Source of the DNA: Cellulomonas sp. NS3
GTDB taxonomy: Bacteria; Actinomycetota; Actinomycetes; Actinomycetales; Cellulomonadaceae
Direction: 5' to 3'
NCBI RefSeq assembly: GCF_024757985.1
Contig: NZ_CP103289.1
Location: forward strand, 2,666,001-2,730,000
DNA length: 64,000 nt
Made by a program: the position numbers and the translations under genes. Position 1 is the first letter of the stretch, and each line of letters begins with the position of its first letter. The notes beneath the pieces are model-generated. The model was not told the DNA's origin and ran no database searches. It saw only the letters and a list, made by a program, of their open reading frames with translations. Below, one piece after another: positions 44,341 through 55,903 of this stretch.

Positions 44341-45462
44341 ATGGCACCGTCCGGCAGCAGCTCTCTCGACCGCCTCACCGCGGCCGGGGTCGCGATCTGG
44401 CTCGACGACCTCTCGCGCGAGCGACTCCGCACGGGGAACCTCGCCGAGCTCGTCGAGACGCGCGGCGTCGTCGGCGTGACGACGAACCCGACGATCTTCG
44501 CGAGCGCGCTCGCGAAGGGCGACGCCTACGACGAGCAGCTCCGTGAGCTCGCCGGCCAGGGCGCCGACGTCGACACGGCCGTCTTCACGATCACGACCGA
44601 CGACGTGCGGGAGGCGGCCGACGTGCTGCGCCCGCTGCACGAGAGCACGGGCGGCGTCGACGGTCGCGTGTCGATCGAGGTGGACCCCCGGCTCGCTCGC
44701 GACGCCGAGGGCACCGTCGCGTCGGCCAAGGCGCTGTGGACGACGGTCGACCGGCCCAACGTCCTCATCAAGATCCCGGCGACCCAGGCGGGTCTCGCGG
44801 CGATCACCTCCGTGCTCGGCGAGGGGATCAGCGTCAACGTGACGCTGATCTTCTCGCTCGAGCGGTACCGCCTCGTGCTCGACGCGTTCCTCGAGGGTCT
44901 GGAGAAGGCGCAGGCCAACGGGCACGAGCTGGCGCCGATCGCGTCCGTCGCGTCGTTCTTCGTCTCGCGCGTCGACGCGGCGATCGACCCGCGGCTCGAC
45001 GAGATCGGGACCCCTGAGGCCGCGGAGCTGCGCGGCAAGGCGGCGATCGCGAACGCCCGCCTCGCCTACGGCGTGTACGAGGACGTCATCGCCTCGGAGC
45101 GCTGGCAGCGGCTCGCGGACGCCGGTGCCCGTCCGCAGCGTCCGCTGTGGGCGTCGACCGGCGTGAAGGACAAGGCCTACCCCGACACGCGCTACGTCGA
45201 CGAGCTCGTCGTCGCCGGCGTGGTCAACACGATGCCCGAGGCCACGCTCCAGGCGGTCACCGACCACGGCGACATCCACGGCGACACGGTGACGGGCACG
45301 CAGGCCGAGGCGCAGGCCGTGATCGACGGCCTCGCGACGCTGGGCATCGAGATCGACGAGGTCACCGAGACGCTCGAGACCGAGGGCGTGTCGAAGTTCG
45401 AGGCCAGCTGGCAGGAGCTGCTCGCGACGGTCACCGAGGGCCTCGCACGGGTGAGCCGGTGA
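44341..45462 (+). CDS. tal: Transaldolase
   Basis: 373 aa, ATG with GGGAAGGGGA upstream. GVTTNPTIF (45-53) and [12 protein letters not shown], with the Schiff-base Lys144, place it in the TalB/TalAB class of about 370 aa found in actinobacteria. It moves a dihydroxyacetone unit from sedoheptulose-7-phosphate to glyceraldehyde-3-phosphate. Its last codons overlap zwf (GTGA). Confidence 0.96.
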   Translation: MAPSGSSSLDRLTAAGVAIWLDDLSRERLRTGNLAELVETRGVVGVTTNPTIFASALAKGDAYDEQLRELAGQGADVDTAVFTITTDDVREAADVLRPLHESTGGVDGRVSIEVDPRLARDAEGTVASAKALWTTVDRPNVLIKIPATQAGLAAITSVLGEGISVNVTLIFSLERYRLVLDAFLEGLEKAQANGHELAPIASVASFFVSRVDAAIDPRLDEIGTPEAAELRGKAAIANARLAYGVYEDVIASERWQRLADAGARPQRPLWASTGVKDKAYPDTRYVDELVVAGVVNTMPEATLQAVTDHGDIHGDTVTGTQAEAQAVIDGLATLGIEIDEVTETLETEGVSKFEASWQELLATVTEGLARVSR

Positions 45463-47000
45463 GCCCCTCGAAGGTCTCGGCGGCGAACAACCCGCTGCGC
45501 GACCCGCGCGACCGTCGGCTGCCGAGGATCGCGGGGCCGTGCGGCCTCGTGATCTTCGGCGTCACGGGCGACCTCGCGCGCAAGAAGCTCATGCCGGCGG
45601 TCTACGACCTCACCAACCGGGGGCTGCTGCCCCCGGGCTTCGCGCTCACGGGGTTCGCCCGCCGCGACTGGGAGGACCAGGACTTCGCGCAGATCGTGCA
45701 CGACTCGGTCAAGGAGCACGCGCGCACGCCGTTCCGCGAGGCGACGTGGCGCCAGCTCGCCGAGGGCATCCGGTTCGTCCAGGGCACGTTCGACGACGAC
45801 TCGGCGTTCGACCGGCTCCGCGAGACCGTCGAGGACCTCGACGCCAAGCGCGGGACGGGCGGCAACCACGCGTTCTACCTGTCGGTGCCGCCGAGCTCCT
45901 TCCCGGTGGTCTGCCAGCAGCTCGCGCGCTCGGGGCTCTCGCAGCCCCGCGAGGGTGCCTGGCGCCGCGTCGTCATCGAGAAGCCGTTCGGCCACGACCT
46001 GCAGAGCGCGCGCGAGCTCAACGACGTCGTCTCCGAGGTCTTCCGCCCGGACGACGTCTTCCGGATCGACCACTACCTCGGCAAGGAGACGGTCCAGAAC
46101 CTGCTCGCGCTGCGGTTCGCGAACCAGCTGTTCGAGCCGATCTGGAACTCGCACTACGTCGACCACGTCCAGATCACGATGGCCGAGGACATCGGCATCG
46201 GCGGGCGCGCCGGCTACTACGACGGCATCGGGGCGGCGCGCGACGTCATCCAGAACCACCTCCTGCAGCTCCTCGCACTGACCGCGATGGAGGAGCCGGT
46301 GTCGTTCGACGCCGACGACCTCCGCGCCGAGAAGGAGAAGGTCCTCTCGGCGGTCCGGCTCCCCCGCGACCTGGGCCGGCACACGTCGCGCGGCCAGTAC
46401 GTCGCCGGGTGGCAGGGCGCCGAGGAGGTCGTCGGGTACCTCGAGGAGGAGGGCTTCTCAAGCACCTCGACGACGGAGACGTTCGCGGCCGTCCGGCTCG
46501 ACATCGACACCCGCCGCTGGGCCGGCGTGCCGTTCTACCTGCGCACCGGCAAGCGCCTCGGGCGCCGCGTCACGGAGATCGCCGTCGTGTTCAAGCGCGC
46601 CCCGCACCTGCCGTTCGAGACGACCGCGACCGAGGAGCTCGGCCAGAACGCGCTCGTCATCCGGGTCCAGCCCGACGAGGGCGTGACGCTGCGGTTCGGC
46701 GCGAAGGTCCCCGGCACCGCGATGGCCGTCCGCGACGTCACGATGGACTTCGGGTACGGGCACGCGTTCACGGAGTCCTCCCCCGAGGCCTACGAGCGGC
46801 TCATCCTCGACGTCCTGCTCGGCGACCCGCCGCTGTTCCCGCGGCACGAGGAGGTCGAGCTGTCCTGGAAGATCCTCGACCCGATCACCTCGTACTGGGC
46901 GTCCAAGGGCGCGCCCGACCCGTACCGCTCGGGCACGTGGGGCCCCGACTCCGCTGACGAGATGATGGCCCGCGACGGCCGTGCCTGGAGGCTCCCGTGA
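45459..47000 (+). CDS. zwf: Glucose-6-phosphate 1-dehydrogenase
   Basis: 513 aa from GTG 45459. The NADP-binding [10 protein letters not shown] (about 34-43), EKPFG (174-178) and the substrate signature RIDHYLGKE (202-210, with the catalytic His) are intact. First oxidative step of the pentose-phosphate pathway and an NADPH source. Overlaps tal and opcA by 4 bp each; OpcA is needed for its assembly in several actinobacteria. Confidence 0.97.
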   Translation: MSPSKVSAANNPLRDPRDRRLPRIAGPCGLVIFGVTGDLARKKLMPAVYDLTNRGLLPPGFALTGFARRDWEDQDFAQIVHDSVKEHARTPFREATWRQLAEGIRFVQGTFDDDSAFDRLRETVEDLDAKRGTGGNHAFYLSVPPSSFPVVCQQLARSGLSQPREGAWRRVVIEKPFGHDLQSARELNDVVSEVFRPDDVFRIDHYLGKETVQNLLALRFANQLFEPIWNSHYVDHVQITMAEDIGIGGRAGYYDGIGAARDVIQNHLLQLLALTAMEEPVSFDADDLRAEKEKVLSAVRLPRDLGRHTSRGQYVAGWQGAEEVVGYLEEEGFSSTSTTETFAAVRLDIDTRRWAGVPFYLRTGKRLGRRVTEIAVVFKRAPHLPFETTATEELGQNALVIRVQPDEGVTLRFGAKVPGTAMAVRDVTMDFGYGHAFTESSPEAYERLILDVLLGDPPLFPRHEEVELSWKILDPITSYWASKGAPDPYRSGTWGPDSADEMMARDGRAWRLP

Positions 47001-47914
47001 TCATCGACCTGCCCGGCACGAGCACGCGGGCGATCAACCGCCGGCTCGTCAAGGCGCGCGACGAGGGCGGCGCGGTCGCGCTCGGCCGCGTGCTCACGCT
47101 GATCATCGACGTCGACGGCCACGACGCCGAGGAGGCGATCGAGGCGGCGAACGACGCGAGCCGCGAGCACCCGTGCCGCGTCATCGTCATCGCCGAGGAC
47201 ACCACCGCGGGCGAGTCCCGGCTCGACGCGCAGATCCGGCTCGGCGGCGACGCCGGCGCGAGCGAGGTCATCGTCCTGCGCCCGGTCGGGCCGCTCGCCC
47301 AGCACCTCGACACGCTCGTGATGCCGCTCCTGCTGCCGGACGCGCCCATCGTGGTGTGGTGGCCGTACGAGATCCCCGAGGACCCGGCCCAGCACCCGCT
47401 CGGCCGCATGGCCCAGCGCCGGATCACGGACTCGACGCAGTGCGCGAAGCCGGGCGAGGTCCTGCGCCGGCTCGCGCAGGTCTACGCCGAGGGCGACACC
47501 GACCTCGCGTGGACGCGCGCGACCCTGTGGCGCGGGCTCATCGCGGCGACACTCGACCAGCCGCCGTACGAGCAGGTCCAGCGGGTCGTCGTCTCGGGCG
47601 AGAGCACGCACCCGTCGGTCGACCTCATCGCCGCGTGGCTCGCGCAGTCGCTGCGCTGCCCCGTCGAGGTCGAGCGCATCGCCGACGCCCCGGCGATCAC
47701 GACGGTCCGGCTCGAGCGCGCCTCCGGCCCGATCGTCCTGGACCGCCCGGACGGCAAGACGGCCGCGCTCATCCAGCCCGACCAGCCCGAGCACCGCATC
47801 GCCCTGCCGATCCGGCAGCTGCGCGAGTGCCTCGCCGAGGAGCTGCGCCGGCTCGACGCCGACGAGGTCTACGGCGAGGTGCTGCAGAAGGGCCTCGCGA
47901 GGTTGAGCTCATGA
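46997..47914 (+). CDS. opcA: Glucose-6-phosphate dehydrogenase assembly protein OpcA
   Basis: 305 aa, GTG start overlapping zwf. Characteristic segments: VALGRVLTLIIDV, REHPCRVIVIAED, IRLGGDAGASEVIVLRP, LPDAPIVVWWPYEIPEDPAQHPLGRMAQRRITDS and DLAWTRATLWRGLIA. OpcA acts as an allosteric/assembly factor for G6PDH and, in cyanobacteria, as its redox effector. The family is confined mainly to actinobacteria and cyanobacteria. Confidence 0.96.
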   Translation: MIIDLPGTSTRAINRRLVKARDEGGAVALGRVLTLIIDVDGHDAEEAIEAANDASREHPCRVIVIAEDTTAGESRLDAQIRLGGDAGASEVIVLRPVGPLAQHLDTLVMPLLLPDAPIVVWWPYEIPEDPAQHPLGRMAQRRITDSTQCAKPGEVLRRLAQVYAEGDTDLAWTRATLWRGLIAATLDQPPYEQVQRVVVSGESTHPSVDLIAAWLAQSLRCPVEVERIADAPAITTVRLERASGPIVLDRPDGKTAALIQPDQPEHRIALPIRQLRECLAEELRRLDADEVYGEVLQKGLARLSS

Positions 47915-48717
47915 GCACCCCGTCCCCCGAGCCGTCCGTGACGGCTCCCGAGCGGCAGCCGCACCACCGGCGCCGCGTCGTCGTGCACCCGGACGCCGGG
48001 ACGCTCGCGGAGGCGGTCGCGGCGCGGCTGCTGACGCGGCTGCTCGACGTGCAGTCGCTGCACTCCCCCGTCCACGTCGGCCTGACCGGGGGGACCGTCG
48101 GCATCGAGCTGCTCCGGGCCGTGGCCCGCAGCCCGATCCGCGACGTCGTCGACTGGTCCGGCGTGCACGTGTGGTGGGGCGACGAGCGCTTCCTGCCGTC
48201 CGGGGACCCGGACCGCAACGAGACGCAGGCACGCGACGCGCTGCTCGCCGGCCTCGCGGACGTGCTGCCGGCGGAGAACGTGCACGCGATGCCCCCGCTC
48301 GGTGACGGGGTCGACACCCCCGAGCAGTCCGCGGAGGCGTACGCCGCCGAGCTCGCGCGCTTCGCCGCCGACGGTGCCGCCGCACCGGAGCTCGACGTGC
48401 TGCTGCTCGGGATGGGACCGGACGGGCACGTCGCGTCGCTGTTCCCCGGGCACGACGCGCTCACGGTGACCGGGACGCCCACCGTCGACGTGCACGGCTC
48501 GCCGAAGCCGCCGCCCGAGCGCGTGTCGCTGACGTTCGAGGCGATCAACGCCGCGCACCAGGTGTGGTTCGTGGTCGCCGGCGCCGAGAAGGCCGAGCAG
48601 CTCGGCGCAGCGCTCTCGGGTGCCGACGTCGCCGCCACGCCGGCCGCGGGGGCGTACGGGCGCGAGCGGACGCTGTGGCTCGTCGACGCCGCCGCCGCCG
48701 CGGGCATCCCGGCCTGA
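47911..48717 (+). CDS. pgl: 6-phosphogluconolactonase
   Basis: 268 aa, ATG 47911 overlapping opcA (ATGA). NagB/RpiA/Pgl-fold: VHVGLTGGTVGIELL, VHVWWGDERFLPSGDPDRNETQARDALL, and the signature LLLGMGPDGHVASLFPGH with the catalytic His. It hydrolyses 6-phosphogluconolactone, completing the oxidative branch started by zwf. Last gene before a strong terminator. Confidence 0.95.
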   Translation: MSTPSPEPSVTAPERQPHHRRRVVVHPDAGTLAEAVAARLLTRLLDVQSLHSPVHVGLTGGTVGIELLRAVARSPIRDVVDWSGVHVWWGDERFLPSGDPDRNETQARDALLAGLADVLPAENVHAMPPLGDGVDTPEQSAEAYAAELARFAADGAAAPELDVLLLGMGPDGHVASLFPGHDALTVTGTPTVDVHGSPKPPPERVSLTFEAINAAHQVWFVVAGAEKAEQLGAALSGADVAATPAAGAYGRERTLWLVDAAAAAGIPA

Positions 48718-48735
48718 GGCTTCCGCCGGGCACGA

Positions 48736-48771
48736 CGAAGGGCGCCTGACCTCGCGGTCAGGCGCCCTTCG
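48736..48771. terminator. Bidirectional terminator between pgl and rbpA
   Basis: A perfect 16-bp stem (48736-48751 with 48756-48771) and TCGC loop, 18 bp after pgl and 26 bp after the convergent rbpA. Confidence 0.85.
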
Positions 48772-48797
48772 CGCTGCCTGTCGGTGGTGCGCTCGCG

Positions 48798-49145
48798 TCA
48801 GCCCCCGCGGCGGGCGCGGAGCGCGGCGAGGGCCTCGTCGAGGATCGCCTCGCCGTCCTCGTCGGAGCGACGCTCCTTCACGTAGGCGAGGTGCGTCTTG
48901 TACGGCTCGTTCTTCGAGGGCGACGGCGGGTTCGCCTCGTCCTGCCCGGCCGGGAAGCCGCAGCGCGGGCAGTCCCACGTCACGGGCGCCTCGGCAGCGG
49001 CCTCCTCGGCGAAGCTGGGCCGGGTCTCGTGCCCGTTGGCGCACCAGTAGGAGATCCAGACGCGCGGCGCGCTGTCCCCCCGCTCGGCCTCGCCCATCGG
49101 GCCCGCACCGACACGCGAACCCCGGATCGCGCTTCCACTCGCCAC
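48798..49145 (-). CDS. rbpA: RNA polymerase-binding protein RbpA
   Basis: 115 aa from GTG 49145. MASGSAIRGSRVGAGPMGEAERG is the conserved N-terminal tail and basic linker. The core domain has CANGHETRPSF and CPRCGFPAG (zinc-ribbon-like Cys pairs). The C-terminal helix (THLAYVKERRSDEDGEAILDEAL) is the sigma-interacting domain. It binds group 1 sigma factors and RNA polymerase and stabilises open complexes; restricted to actinobacteria. It follows secG by 9 bp. Confidence 0.97.
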   Translation of the reverse strand: MASGSAIRGSRVGAGPMGEAERGDSAPRVWISYWCANGHETRPSFAEEAAAEAPVTWDCPRCGFPAGQDEANPPSPSKNEPYKTHLAYVKERRSDEDGEAILDEALAALRARRGG

Positions 49146-49154
49146 GAGGGCCCC

Positions 49155-49397
49155 CTAGCTCACGCGCTGGATCAGGCCCAGCAGCACGATGATGATCGCC
49201 CACACGATCGCGACGGTGACGGTGATGCGGTTGAGGTTGCGCTCGGCGACCCCGGAGCTGCCTGCGCTGCTCGTGATGCCACCGCCGAACATGTCCGACA
49301 GACCGCCGCCCTTGCCCTTGTGCAGCAGGACCAGCGGGATCAGCAGGACGCTGGTCAGCACCAGCAGGATCTGGAAGGTGATGCGCAAGGCGTCCAC
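49155..49397 (-). CDS. secG: Preprotein translocase subunit SecG
   Basis: 80 aa, GTG 49397. Two helices, ITFQILLVLTSVLLIPLVLLH and ITVTVAIVWAIIIVLLGLI, flank the conserved loop KGKGGGLSDMFGGGITSSAGSSGVAERNLNR. It assists SecYE protein export. It sits after tpiA as in most actinobacteria, separated by a terminator and with its own likely promoter. Confidence 0.95.
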   Translation of the reverse strand: MDALRITFQILLVLTSVLLIPLVLLHKGKGGGLSDMFGGGITSSAGSSGVAERNLNRITVTVAIVWAIIIVLLGLIQRVS

Positions 49398-49467
49398 GTC
49401 GGCGTCGGTTCCTCACTCGTTCTGGGACGTCACCCGAAGGTGGGTGCGGTACAGGTGACCGCGGTAC

Positions 49468-49498
49468 AGGGTAGGCGACGCCGGCACTGGAAGGCCAA
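49468..49498 (-). promoter_or_regulatory. Possible secG-rbpA promoter
   Basis: Minus-strand TTGGCC (49493-49498), 19-bp spacer, TACCCT (49468-49473). The -10 partly overlaps one of two direct copies of GCGGTACAGG (49446-49455 and 49461-49470). Leader about 65 nt. Confidence 0.35.
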
Positions 49499-49508
49499 CA
49501 TCGCCACG

Positions 49509-49543
49509 GGACGGGTGCGCGCTCGTCGAGCGCGCACCCGTCC
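49509..49543 (-). terminator. Hairpin after tpiA
   Basis: A perfect 15-bp stem (49509-49523 with 49529-49543) and 5-nt loop, 17 bp past the tpiA stop. It probably ends most of the gap-pgk-tpiA transcript before secG. Confidence 0.75.
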
Positions 49544-49559
49544 GCGGTGGTACAGGGAC

Positions 49560-50354
49560 CTACAGGCCGACGTTGTGCGCCTGGAAGCGCGCGATCTTCG
49601 CGAACTCCTCGGGGTCGAGGCTCGCGCCGCCGACGAGGGCGCCGTCGACGTCCTCCTTGTCGAGGATCGAGGCCACGTTCGAGGACTTCACCGAGCCGCC
49701 GTAGAGCACGCGGACGGCGTCGGCGATCTCGGCCGAGTAGAGCTCCGCGAGGCGGGCACGGATCGCCGCGGCGACCTCCTGCGCGTCCTCGGGCGTCGCG
49801 ACCTCACCGGTGCCGATGGCCCAGACGGGCTCGTACGCGATGACGACCTTCGCGACCTGCTCGGGCGTGAGCCCGGCGAGCGAGCCCTCGAGCTGCGCGA
49901 GCGTGTAGGAGACCTGCTCGCCGGCCTTGCGGACGTCCAGGCCCTCGCCGACGCAGACGATCGGGACGATGCCCGCGCCGAAAGCCGCGACGGCCTTCGC
50001 CGCGACGACCGCGTCCGACTCCGCGTGGTACTCACGGCGCTCCGAGTGGCCGACGGCGACGTAGCTGACGCCGAGCTTCGCGAGCTGCGCGGCCGAGACC
50101 TCGCCGGTGTAGGCACCGCTCGCGTGCGCCGAGACGTCCTGCGCCCCGTAGCCGATCTCGAGCTTGTCGGCGTCGACGAGCGTCTGCACGGAGCGGATCG
50201 CCGTGAACGACGGCAGCACGACGACCTCGGCGGCCGCGAAGTCGTGCTTCGCGTCCTTGAGCGACCACGCGAGCTTCTGCACGAGGTGGATCGCCTCGTT
50301 GTGGTCGAGGTTGAGCTTCCAGTTGCCCGCGATGAGCGGGATGCGCGTTGCCAT
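49560..50354 (-). CDS. tpiA: Triosephosphate isomerase
   Basis: 264 aa, ATG 50354 with GGAGGGC upstream. TIM-barrel residues: Asn11 and Lys13 (AGNWKLN), His103 (VGHSERR), Glu175 ([11 protein letters not shown]), and the phosphate-binding YGGSVK. It interconverts dihydroxyacetone phosphate and glyceraldehyde-3-phosphate. It starts 4 bp after pgk. Confidence 0.97.
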   Translation of the reverse strand: MATRIPLIAGNWKLNLDHNEAIHLVQKLAWSLKDAKHDFAAAEVVVLPSFTAIRSVQTLVDADKLEIGYGAQDVSAHASGAYTGEVSAAQLAKLGVSYVAVGHSERREYHAESDAVVAAKAVAAFGAGIVPIVCVGEGLDVRKAGEQVSYTLAQLEGSLAGLTPEQVAKVVIAYEPVWAIGTGEVATPEDAQEVAAAIRARLAELYSAEIADAVRVLYGGSVKSSNVASILDKEDVDGALVGGASLDPEEFAKIARFQAHNVGL

Positions 50355-50358
50355 GAGA

Positions 50359-51558
50359 TCAGCCCTCCAGGACGGCGATGCCGGGGAGGGTCTTGCCCTC
50401 GAGGAACTCGAGGCTGGCGCCGCCACCCGTCGAGATGTGACCGAAGCCGGCCTCGTCGAAGCCGAGGATCCGGACGGCGGCGGCGGAGTCGCCACCGCCG
50501 ACGATCGTGAACGCGCCGTTCGCGCCGGCGTCGATGATGGCCTGCGCCACCGCACGCGTGCCGCCCGAGAACGCCTCGAACTCGAACACGCCCGCGGGCC
50601 CGTTCCAGACGACCGTCTTCGCGTCGACGAGCTTGCTGCGGAAGAGCTCGGCGGACGCCGGGCCGATGTCGAGGCCGATGCGCTCGTCGGGGATCGCGTC
50701 GGCCGCGACCACGTCGTGCGGGGAGTCCGCCGCGAAGGCGTCCGCGACGACGATGTCCGTCGGGAGGACGATCTCGACGCCGCGCTCCTCGGCCTGCGCC
50801 AGGTAGCCCTTGACGGTCTCGATCTGGTCCTCCTCGAGCAGCGACTTCCCGACCGAGTAGCCCTTCGCCGCGAGGAAGGTGAAGACCATGCCGCCGCCGA
50901 TGAGCAGGCGGTCCGCCTTGGTCAGCAGGTTCGCGATGACGCCGAGCTTGTCGGAGACCTTCGAGCCGCCGAGCACGACCGCGTAGGGGCGCTCCGGGTC
51001 CTCGGTCGCCTTGCGCAGCGAGTCGACCTCCTTGAGGACGAGCTTGCCGACCGCGGCGGGCAGCACCTGCGCGACGTCGTAGACCGACGCCTGCTTGCGG
51101 TGCACGACGCCGAAGCCGTCGGAGACGTACGCGTCCGCGAGGGAGGCGAGCTCGCCGGCGAGCTCCGCACGCTCCGCGTCGACCTTCGAGGTCTCGCGCG
51201 GGTCGAAGCGGATGTTCTCGAGCAGAGCGATCTCGCCGTCACCGAGCGCGGCGACGGTCTCGCGCGCCGACTCGCCGATGGTGTCCTCCGCGAGCGCGAC
51301 AGGCTTGCCCAGCAGCTCGCCCAGCCGGGCGGCGACGGGCGCGAGCGAGTACTTGTCCTCCGGGGCGCCCTTGGGGCGGCCCAGGTGGGCGGTCACGACC
51401 ACGCGGGCGCCGGCGTCGAGCAGCGCCGTGAGCGTGGGGAGCGCCGCGCGCACGCGGCCGTCGTCCGTGATCGTCGTGCCGTCGAGCGGCACGTTGAAGT
51501 CGGAACGGACGAGGACGCGCTTGCCGCGCAGGTCCCCGAGGTCCTCGATGGTCTTCAT
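50359..51558 (-). CDS. pgk: Phosphoglycerate kinase
   Basis: 399 aa, ATG 51558 with a short AGGA site. [14 protein letters not shown], the basic patch [27 protein letters not shown], and the nucleotide-binding WNGPAGVFE and [11 protein letters not shown] are all present. Makes ATP from 1,3-bisphosphoglycerate. Second gene of gap-pgk-tpiA. Confidence 0.97.
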   Translation of the reverse strand: MKTIEDLGDLRGKRVLVRSDFNVPLDGTTITDDGRVRAALPTLTALLDAGARVVVTAHLGRPKGAPEDKYSLAPVAARLGELLGKPVALAEDTIGESARETVAALGDGEIALLENIRFDPRETSKVDAERAELAGELASLADAYVSDGFGVVHRKQASVYDVAQVLPAAVGKLVLKEVDSLRKATEDPERPYAVVLGGSKVSDKLGVIANLLTKADRLLIGGGMVFTFLAAKGYSVGKSLLEEDQIETVKGYLAQAEERGVEIVLPTDIVVADAFAADSPHDVVAADAIPDERIGLDIGPASAELFRSKLVDAKTVVWNGPAGVFEFEAFSGGTRAVAQAIIDAGANGAFTIVGGGDSAAAVRILGFDEAGFGHISTGGGASLEFLEGKTLPGIAVLEG

Positions 51559-51618
51559 GGTCCTACTTCCTGACTCGGGGCAGCGGGGCACGAGCCCGAC
51601 CGCCCGGGACATGACGAC

Positions 51619-51664
51619 GTCCGCGTGCGCCCCGCGACCCGAGGGCCGTGCGGCGCACGCGGAC
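51619..51664 (-). other. Large hairpin between gap and pgk
   Basis: 13-bp perfect arms (51619-51631 and 51652-51664) enclose a 20-nt loop in the 136-bp gap between the gap stop and pgk start. It could stabilise or process the gap message, or partly terminate transcription to set the gap:pgk ratio. Confidence 0.5.
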
Positions 51665-51694
51665 GCATTGTCGTGCTGGTGGGGGGACGACGCG

Positions 51695-52948
<1,254 letters not shown>

Positions 52949-53929
52949 CTACAGGTCGAGCAGCTCCGGCGCGAGGCCCGCCTCGGTGTCCGGGATGCCC
53001 AGCTCGGCGGCCCGCTTGTCGGCCGTCGCGAGCAGGCGGCGGATCCGTCCGGCGACCGCGTCCTTGGTCAGCACGGGGTCCGCGAGCTTCCCGAGCTCCT
53101 CGAGCGACGCCTGCTTGTGCGCGAGCCGCAGCTCGCCGGCCTCGCGCAGGTGCTCGGGCAGGTCGGCACCGAGGATCTCGAACGCACGCTCGACGCGGGC
53201 CCCCGCGGCCACCGCCGCGCGCGCCGACCGGCGCAGGTTCGCGTCGTCGAAGTTGGCGAGCCGGTTCGCGGTGCCCCGCACCTCGCGGCGCACGCGCCGC
53301 TCCTCCCACACGAGCATCGTGTCGTGCGCGCCGAGCCGGGCCAGCATCGCGCTGATCGCGTCGCCGTCCCGGATCACCACGCGATCGACCCCGCGCACCT
53401 CGCGCGCCTTCGCGGTGATGCCGAGCCGGCGTGCGGCCCCGACCAGCGCGAGCGCCGCCTCGGGTCCCGGGCACGTGATCTCGAGCGACGACGACCGCCC
53501 CGGCTCCGTCAGCGAGCCGTGCGCGAGGAACGCCCCACGCCACGCCGCCTCGGCCTCCCCGACACCGGCGGACACGACCTGGGGCGGCAGCCCGCGCACC
53601 GGGCGGCCGCGGTTGTCGAGCAGGCCGGTCTGCCGCGCGAGCGACTCCCCGTCCTTGACGACCCGCACCACGTACCGGCTGCCGCGGCGCAGCCCGCCGG
53701 CCGAGACCACGATGACGTCGCTGCCGTGCCCGTAGACCTCGGCGATCGCCTGGCGCAGCCGTCGGGCCGCGATCCCCGTGTCCAGCTCGGCCTCGATCAC
53801 GATGCGGCCGGAGATGATGTGCAGCCCGCCCGCGAACCTCAGGGTCGCGGAGACCTCGGCCTTGCGGCAGGACGTCTTGTCCACCTGGAGCCGTGCCAGC
53901 TCATCCTTCACCTGTGCCGTCAGCGCCAT
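52949..53929 (-). CDS. whiA: Sporulation/division regulator WhiA
   Basis: 326 aa, ATG 53929. N-terminal LAGLIDADG-like domain ([12 protein letters not shown] to [13 protein letters not shown]), then a linker and a C-terminal helix-turn-helix ([33 protein letters not shown]). WhiA is a DNA-binding regulator of cell division; it is kept in non-sporulating Gram-positives too. It follows yvcK by 25 bp in the rapZ-yvcK-whiA block. Confidence 0.96.
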   Translation of the reverse strand: MALTAQVKDELARLQVDKTSCRKAEVSATLRFAGGLHIISGRIVIEAELDTGIAARRLRQAIAEVYGHGSDVIVVSAGGLRRGSRYVVRVVKDGESLARQTGLLDNRGRPVRGLPPQVVSAGVGEAEAAWRGAFLAHGSLTEPGRSSSLEITCPGPEAALALVGAARRLGITAKAREVRGVDRVVIRDGDAISAMLARLGAHDTMLVWEERRVRREVRGTANRLANFDDANLRRSARAAVAAGARVERAFEILGADLPEHLREAGELRLAHKQASLEELGKLADPVLTKDAVAGRIRRLLATADKRAAELGIPDTEAGLAPELLDL

Positions 53930-53954
53930 GGCGTCATCCTGCCACCACCTGAGG

Positions 53955-54944
53955 TCAGCTCGTGCGGGTACCGACGTCCCCGAGGTAGCCCTCCACGACG
54001 TCCCGCAGCGCCGCCGCGAGACGCAGCGGGTCGTGCCGCGCGGACCCGTCCCCGACCCGGACCTGACGCAGCAGGACGCGCGCGCCGAACGCCGCTGCCC
54101 TGGTCATGAGCACGTCGACGTCGTCGACCGCACCGGGGTCGGCGACGATCGCGTCCAGGTGCAGCCCGGGCGCGTGCTCGTGCAGCACGGCGAGGTGCTC
54201 CTCGGCGCACATGCCCGCGGTCTCCCCCGCGTCCGGCGAGAGGTTGAGCACGACGACGCGCCGCGCCGCGGTCCGGTGCAGCGCGGCCGAGAGCTCCGGC
54301 ACCAGCAGGTGGGGCAGCACGGACGTGAACCACGAGCCCGGCCCGAGGACCACCCAGTCCGCCGCGTCGACCGCGGCGACCGCCTCGACGCACGCGGGCG
54401 GCGACCCCGGGACGAGGCGCACCTGCGCGATGCGGTCCGTCGTGACCGCCACCGCGCTCTGCCCGCGCACCACGCTCGTCCGGCCCGTGCCGTCCTCGAC
54501 GTCCGCCTCGATGTCGAGCGGCACCGCCGACATCGGCAGCACCCGACCGCGCGCCCCGAGCAGCTTCCCGACCCAGTCGAGTCCCTCGACGGTGTCGTCG
54601 AGGAGCTCCCACAGCGCGACGATCAGCAGGTTGCCGACCGCGTGCCGGTCGAGGTCGCCCGACGAGGAGAAGCGGTGCTGGAGCACGTCACGCCACGTCC
54701 GGCCCCAGTCGGAGTCGTCGCACAGGGCGGCGAGCGCCATGCGCAGGTCCCCGGGTGGCAGCACGCCCAGCTCGTCCCGCAGGCGGCCCGACGAGCCGCC
54801 GTCGTCCGCGACCGTCACCACCGCGGTGAGCCGGTCCGACATGAGCCGCAGCGCCGACAGCGTCGCCGAGAGCCCGTGCCCTCCCCCGAGCGCCACGAAC
54901 GCCGGGGCCAGGTAGGTCGGGTCCGCCGCGCGTGCCGCGCTCAT
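53955..54944 (-). CDS. yvcK: YvcK-family gluconeogenesis/cell-shape factor
   Basis: 329 aa, ATG 54944 overlapping the rapZ stop (ATGA). CofD-like fold: [15 protein letters not shown] (19-33), [27 protein letters not shown], and [19 protein letters not shown]. Known members bind UDP-sugars and influence growth on gluconeogenic carbon and cell-wall precursor flow. Placement between rapZ and whiA is conserved from firmicutes to actinobacteria. Confidence 0.95.
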   Translation of the reverse strand: MSAARAADPTYLAPAFVALGGGHGLSATLSALRLMSDRLTAVVTVADDGGSSGRLRDELGVLPPGDLRMALAALCDDSDWGRTWRDVLQHRFSSSGDLDRHAVGNLLIVALWELLDDTVEGLDWVGKLLGARGRVLPMSAVPLDIEADVEDGTGRTSVVRGQSAVAVTTDRIAQVRLVPGSPPACVEAVAAVDAADWVVLGPGSWFTSVLPHLLVPELSAALHRTAARRVVVLNLSPDAGETAGMCAEEHLAVLHEHAPGLHLDAIVADPGAVDDVDVLMTRAAAFGARVLLRQVRVGDGSARHDPLRLAAALRDVVEGYLGDVGTRTS

Positions 54945-55885
54945 TCCTTGCCGAGGTCGCGCGCGGTCACGGTCACGCGCTGACCCCGCTCCCGCAGGCG
55001 GCGGGCGAGCGCGTCGCTGACCGCCACGGAGCGGTGCTTGCCGCCCGTGCAGCCGACGGCGATCGTGACGTAGCGCTTCTCCTCGTGCAGGTAGCCGGCG
55101 AGCACCGGCTCCAGCGCGGACGCGTAGCGGTCGACGAAGTCGGTCGCGCCCGGCAGCCCCAGCACGTAGTTGCGGACGGGCTCGTCCCGGCCGGTGAGGT
55201 GGCGCAGCTCGGTGATCCAGTACGGGTTGGACAGGAAGCGGACGTCGACGACGTGGTCGGCGTCGAGCGGCAGGCCGTACTTGAAGCCGAACGACACGAT
55301 GTTGACGCGCAGCACGTCCTCGCCGTCGCCCGTGACCGCCGAGCGCACCTCGCGCGCGAGGTCGTGGACGCTCAGCTCGGAGGTGTCGATCAGCACGTCG
55401 GCGCGCTCGCGGATGTCCGCGAGGAGCGCGCGCTCGGCCTCGATCCCGTCGAGGATCCGCCCGTCGCCCTGGAGCGGGTGCGGCCGGCGCACCTGCTCGA
55501 AGCGGCGGACCAGGACCTCGTCGGAGGAGTCGAGGAAGAGGATCCGGTAGTCGGTGCCGGTCGCGCGCAGCCCGGCGAGCACCTCGGCGAGGTCCGCGAA
55601 GAACTCCCGCGTCCGCACGTCGACGACCGCCGCGATCCGCTGCTGGCCGCCGCCTGGGCCGCCCTTCGCCACGAGACCGACGAGGTGGACGAGCATCTGC
55701 GCCGGGAGGTTGTCGACGACGTACCAGTCGAGGTCCTCCAGCACCGCCGCGGCGCGGGTGCGGCCGGCGCCGGACATGCCCGTGATGATCAGGACCTGGG
55801 GAGCGATCAGGCGCGGCGCCTCCGCGGCCGCCTCGAGGGCGGGGATCCCGGAGGGGACGGTGATCGGCGAGGGCTCGTCGCTCAT
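54941..55885 (-). CDS. rapZ: RapZ-family nucleotide-binding protein
   Basis: 314 aa, ATG 55885. The P-loop reads GMSGAGRT (36-43) with Arg where most nucleotide-binding P-loops have Lys; this substitution is, as I recall, usual in actinobacterial members. Conserved WYVVDNLP, FLDSSDEVLVRRFEQVRRPHPL and the C-terminal FGFKYGLPLDADHVVDVRFLSNPYW and CTGGKHRSVAV are present. In E. coli RapZ is an RNase adapter for GlmZ; the role in actinobacteria is less clear. Confidence 0.95.
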   Translation of the reverse strand: MSDEPSPITVPSGIPALEAAAEAPRLIAPQVLIITGMSGAGRTRAAAVLEDLDWYVVDNLPAQMLVHLVGLVAKGGPGGGQQRIAAVVDVRTREFFADLAEVLAGLRATGTDYRILFLDSSDEVLVRRFEQVRRPHPLQGDGRILDGIEAERALLADIRERADVLIDTSELSVHDLAREVRSAVTGDGEDVLRVNIVSFGFKYGLPLDADHVVDVRFLSNPYWITELRHLTGRDEPVRNYVLGLPGATDFVDRYASALEPVLAGYLHEEKRYVTIAVGCTGGKHRSVAVSDALARRLRERGQRVTVTARDLGKE

Positions 55886-55903
55886 AGGCTCAGCATGCCA
55901 GCC

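Noticed and set aside
41933-44347. An 804-codon minus-strand frame across tkt
   Set aside because: Shadow of the transketolase gene.
54941-55885. RapZ as inactive because its P-loop has Arg instead of Lys
   Set aside because: GMSGAGR is, to my knowledge, the normal form in actinobacterial RapZ, so it is not a lesion.
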